From assembly GCA_017852795.1 (NCBI GenBank), contig JAFMKU010000004.1:28225-70536 (forward strand): 42,312 nucleotides of DNA, written 5' to 3'. The notes under the pieces were generated by a model. It did not search any database. It saw only the letters and a program-made list of their open reading frames with translations, and was not told the DNA's origin. Both the position numbers and the translations under genes were made by a program. Source of the DNA: Candidatus Neomicrothrix sp. (GTDB lineage Bacteria > Actinomycetota > Acidimicrobiia > Acidimicrobiales > Aldehydirespiratoraceae). Below are positions 42,184-42,312 of this stretch, piece after piece (within the stretch, counting starts at the first letter, position 1; each line of letters begins with the position of its first letter).

Positions 42184-42312
42184 CTACCAATCAGCAGCGA
42201 TGTACTGCGTCTCGCAGAACTCGTAGATCCCCTCATGGGCCCCTTCACGGCCCAAACCGGACTGCTTCATACCGCCAAACGGTGCGGCCGGGTCCGACAT
42301 CGAACCCCGGTT
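42184..42312 (-). CDS. C-terminus of an aldehyde dehydrogenase (succinate-semialdehyde-dehydrogenase-like), partial
   Basis: The last 42 codons of a gene that enters from the right edge. [14 protein letters not shown] and [12 protein letters not shown] are the conserved C-terminal oligomerisation segment of NAD(P)-dependent aldehyde dehydrogenases, closest in feel to GabD. It is first in the minus-strand order with the aminotransferase and mmsA, consistent with an operon for amino-acid semialdehydes. Substrate cannot be settled from this fragment. Confidence 0.85.
   Translation of the reverse strand, partial: NRGSMSDPAAPFGGMKQSGLGREGAHEGIYEFCETQYIAADW

Noticed and set aside
1-42312. CRISPR arrays, transposases, integrases, prophage genes, tRNA or rRNA genes
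   Set aside because: None recognised; repeats seen are short and tandem, and no gene resembles mobile-element proteins.

Overview
The window reads as chromosomal DNA of a high-GC actinomycete. The best guess is an uncultivated Acidimicrobiia-like lineage. The grounds are three F420-type enzymes (two luciferase-like oxidoreductases and a DDN-type protein), GTGA/ATGA gene overlaps, many leaderless-looking starts, and class I ribonucleotide reductase next to branched-chain/beta-amino-acid catabolism. The class is an inference; no rRNA or tRNA gene was seen. Gene density is high and both strands are used.

Layout. 1-2376 (-): secreted fibronectin-III repeat protein whose frame is broken by one TAG and then runs off the left edge. 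2488-6980: F420-type monooxygenase, amidohydrolase and SDR (overlapping pair), and an APH-like kinase. 7168-12248 (+): two giant fusion genes, MFS-LivF and LivH-LivM-LivG, which together look like one transporter without a binding protein. 12301-13383 (-): MscS channel. 13483-16829 (+): compact molybdate locus (HTH-TOBE regulator, ModA, ModB, short ModC, then an SDR) with every junction overlapping by 4 bp. 17000-28512: S9 peptidase, Gfo/Idh/MocA dehydrogenase, an enoyl-CoA hydratase/F420 monooxygenase pair, MFS exporter plus zinc dehydrogenase, acidic coiled-coil protein, second zinc dehydrogenase, lipoprotein, SDR, nucleoside-hydrolase-like protein. 28583-34271: isoleucyl-tRNA synthetase, EamA transporter, isopenicillin-N-synthase-like oxygenase, DDN-type protein. 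34272-38328: a 320-bp structured leader with DnaA-box-like sites, nrdA, nrdB, and a run of four hairpins. 38329-42312 (-): aldehyde dehydrogenase (partial), class III aminotransferase, methylmalonate-semialdehyde dehydrogenase, and a redoxin gene.

Most notable: the redoxin gene has an in-frame TGA exactly at the first cysteine of its thioredoxin-fold active site (W-TGA-G-C). The frame continues for 209 codons on the other side, and a 6-bp hairpin with a G at the second loop position follows at the distance expected of a bacterial SECIS element. I read it as an undeclared selenoprotein that a standard gene caller would split in two. Second are the MFS-LivF / LivHMG fusion transporter and the heavily structured nrdAB leader.

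How genes work together: aminotransferase plus mmsA suggests conversion of beta-alanine or 3-aminoisobutyrate through a semialdehyde to acetyl- or propionyl-CoA. The molybdate genes form a self-contained uptake and sensing unit. nrdA and nrdB are translationally coupled. Many scattered oxidoreductases fit catabolism of varied organic compounds, but their substrates cannot be read from sequence.
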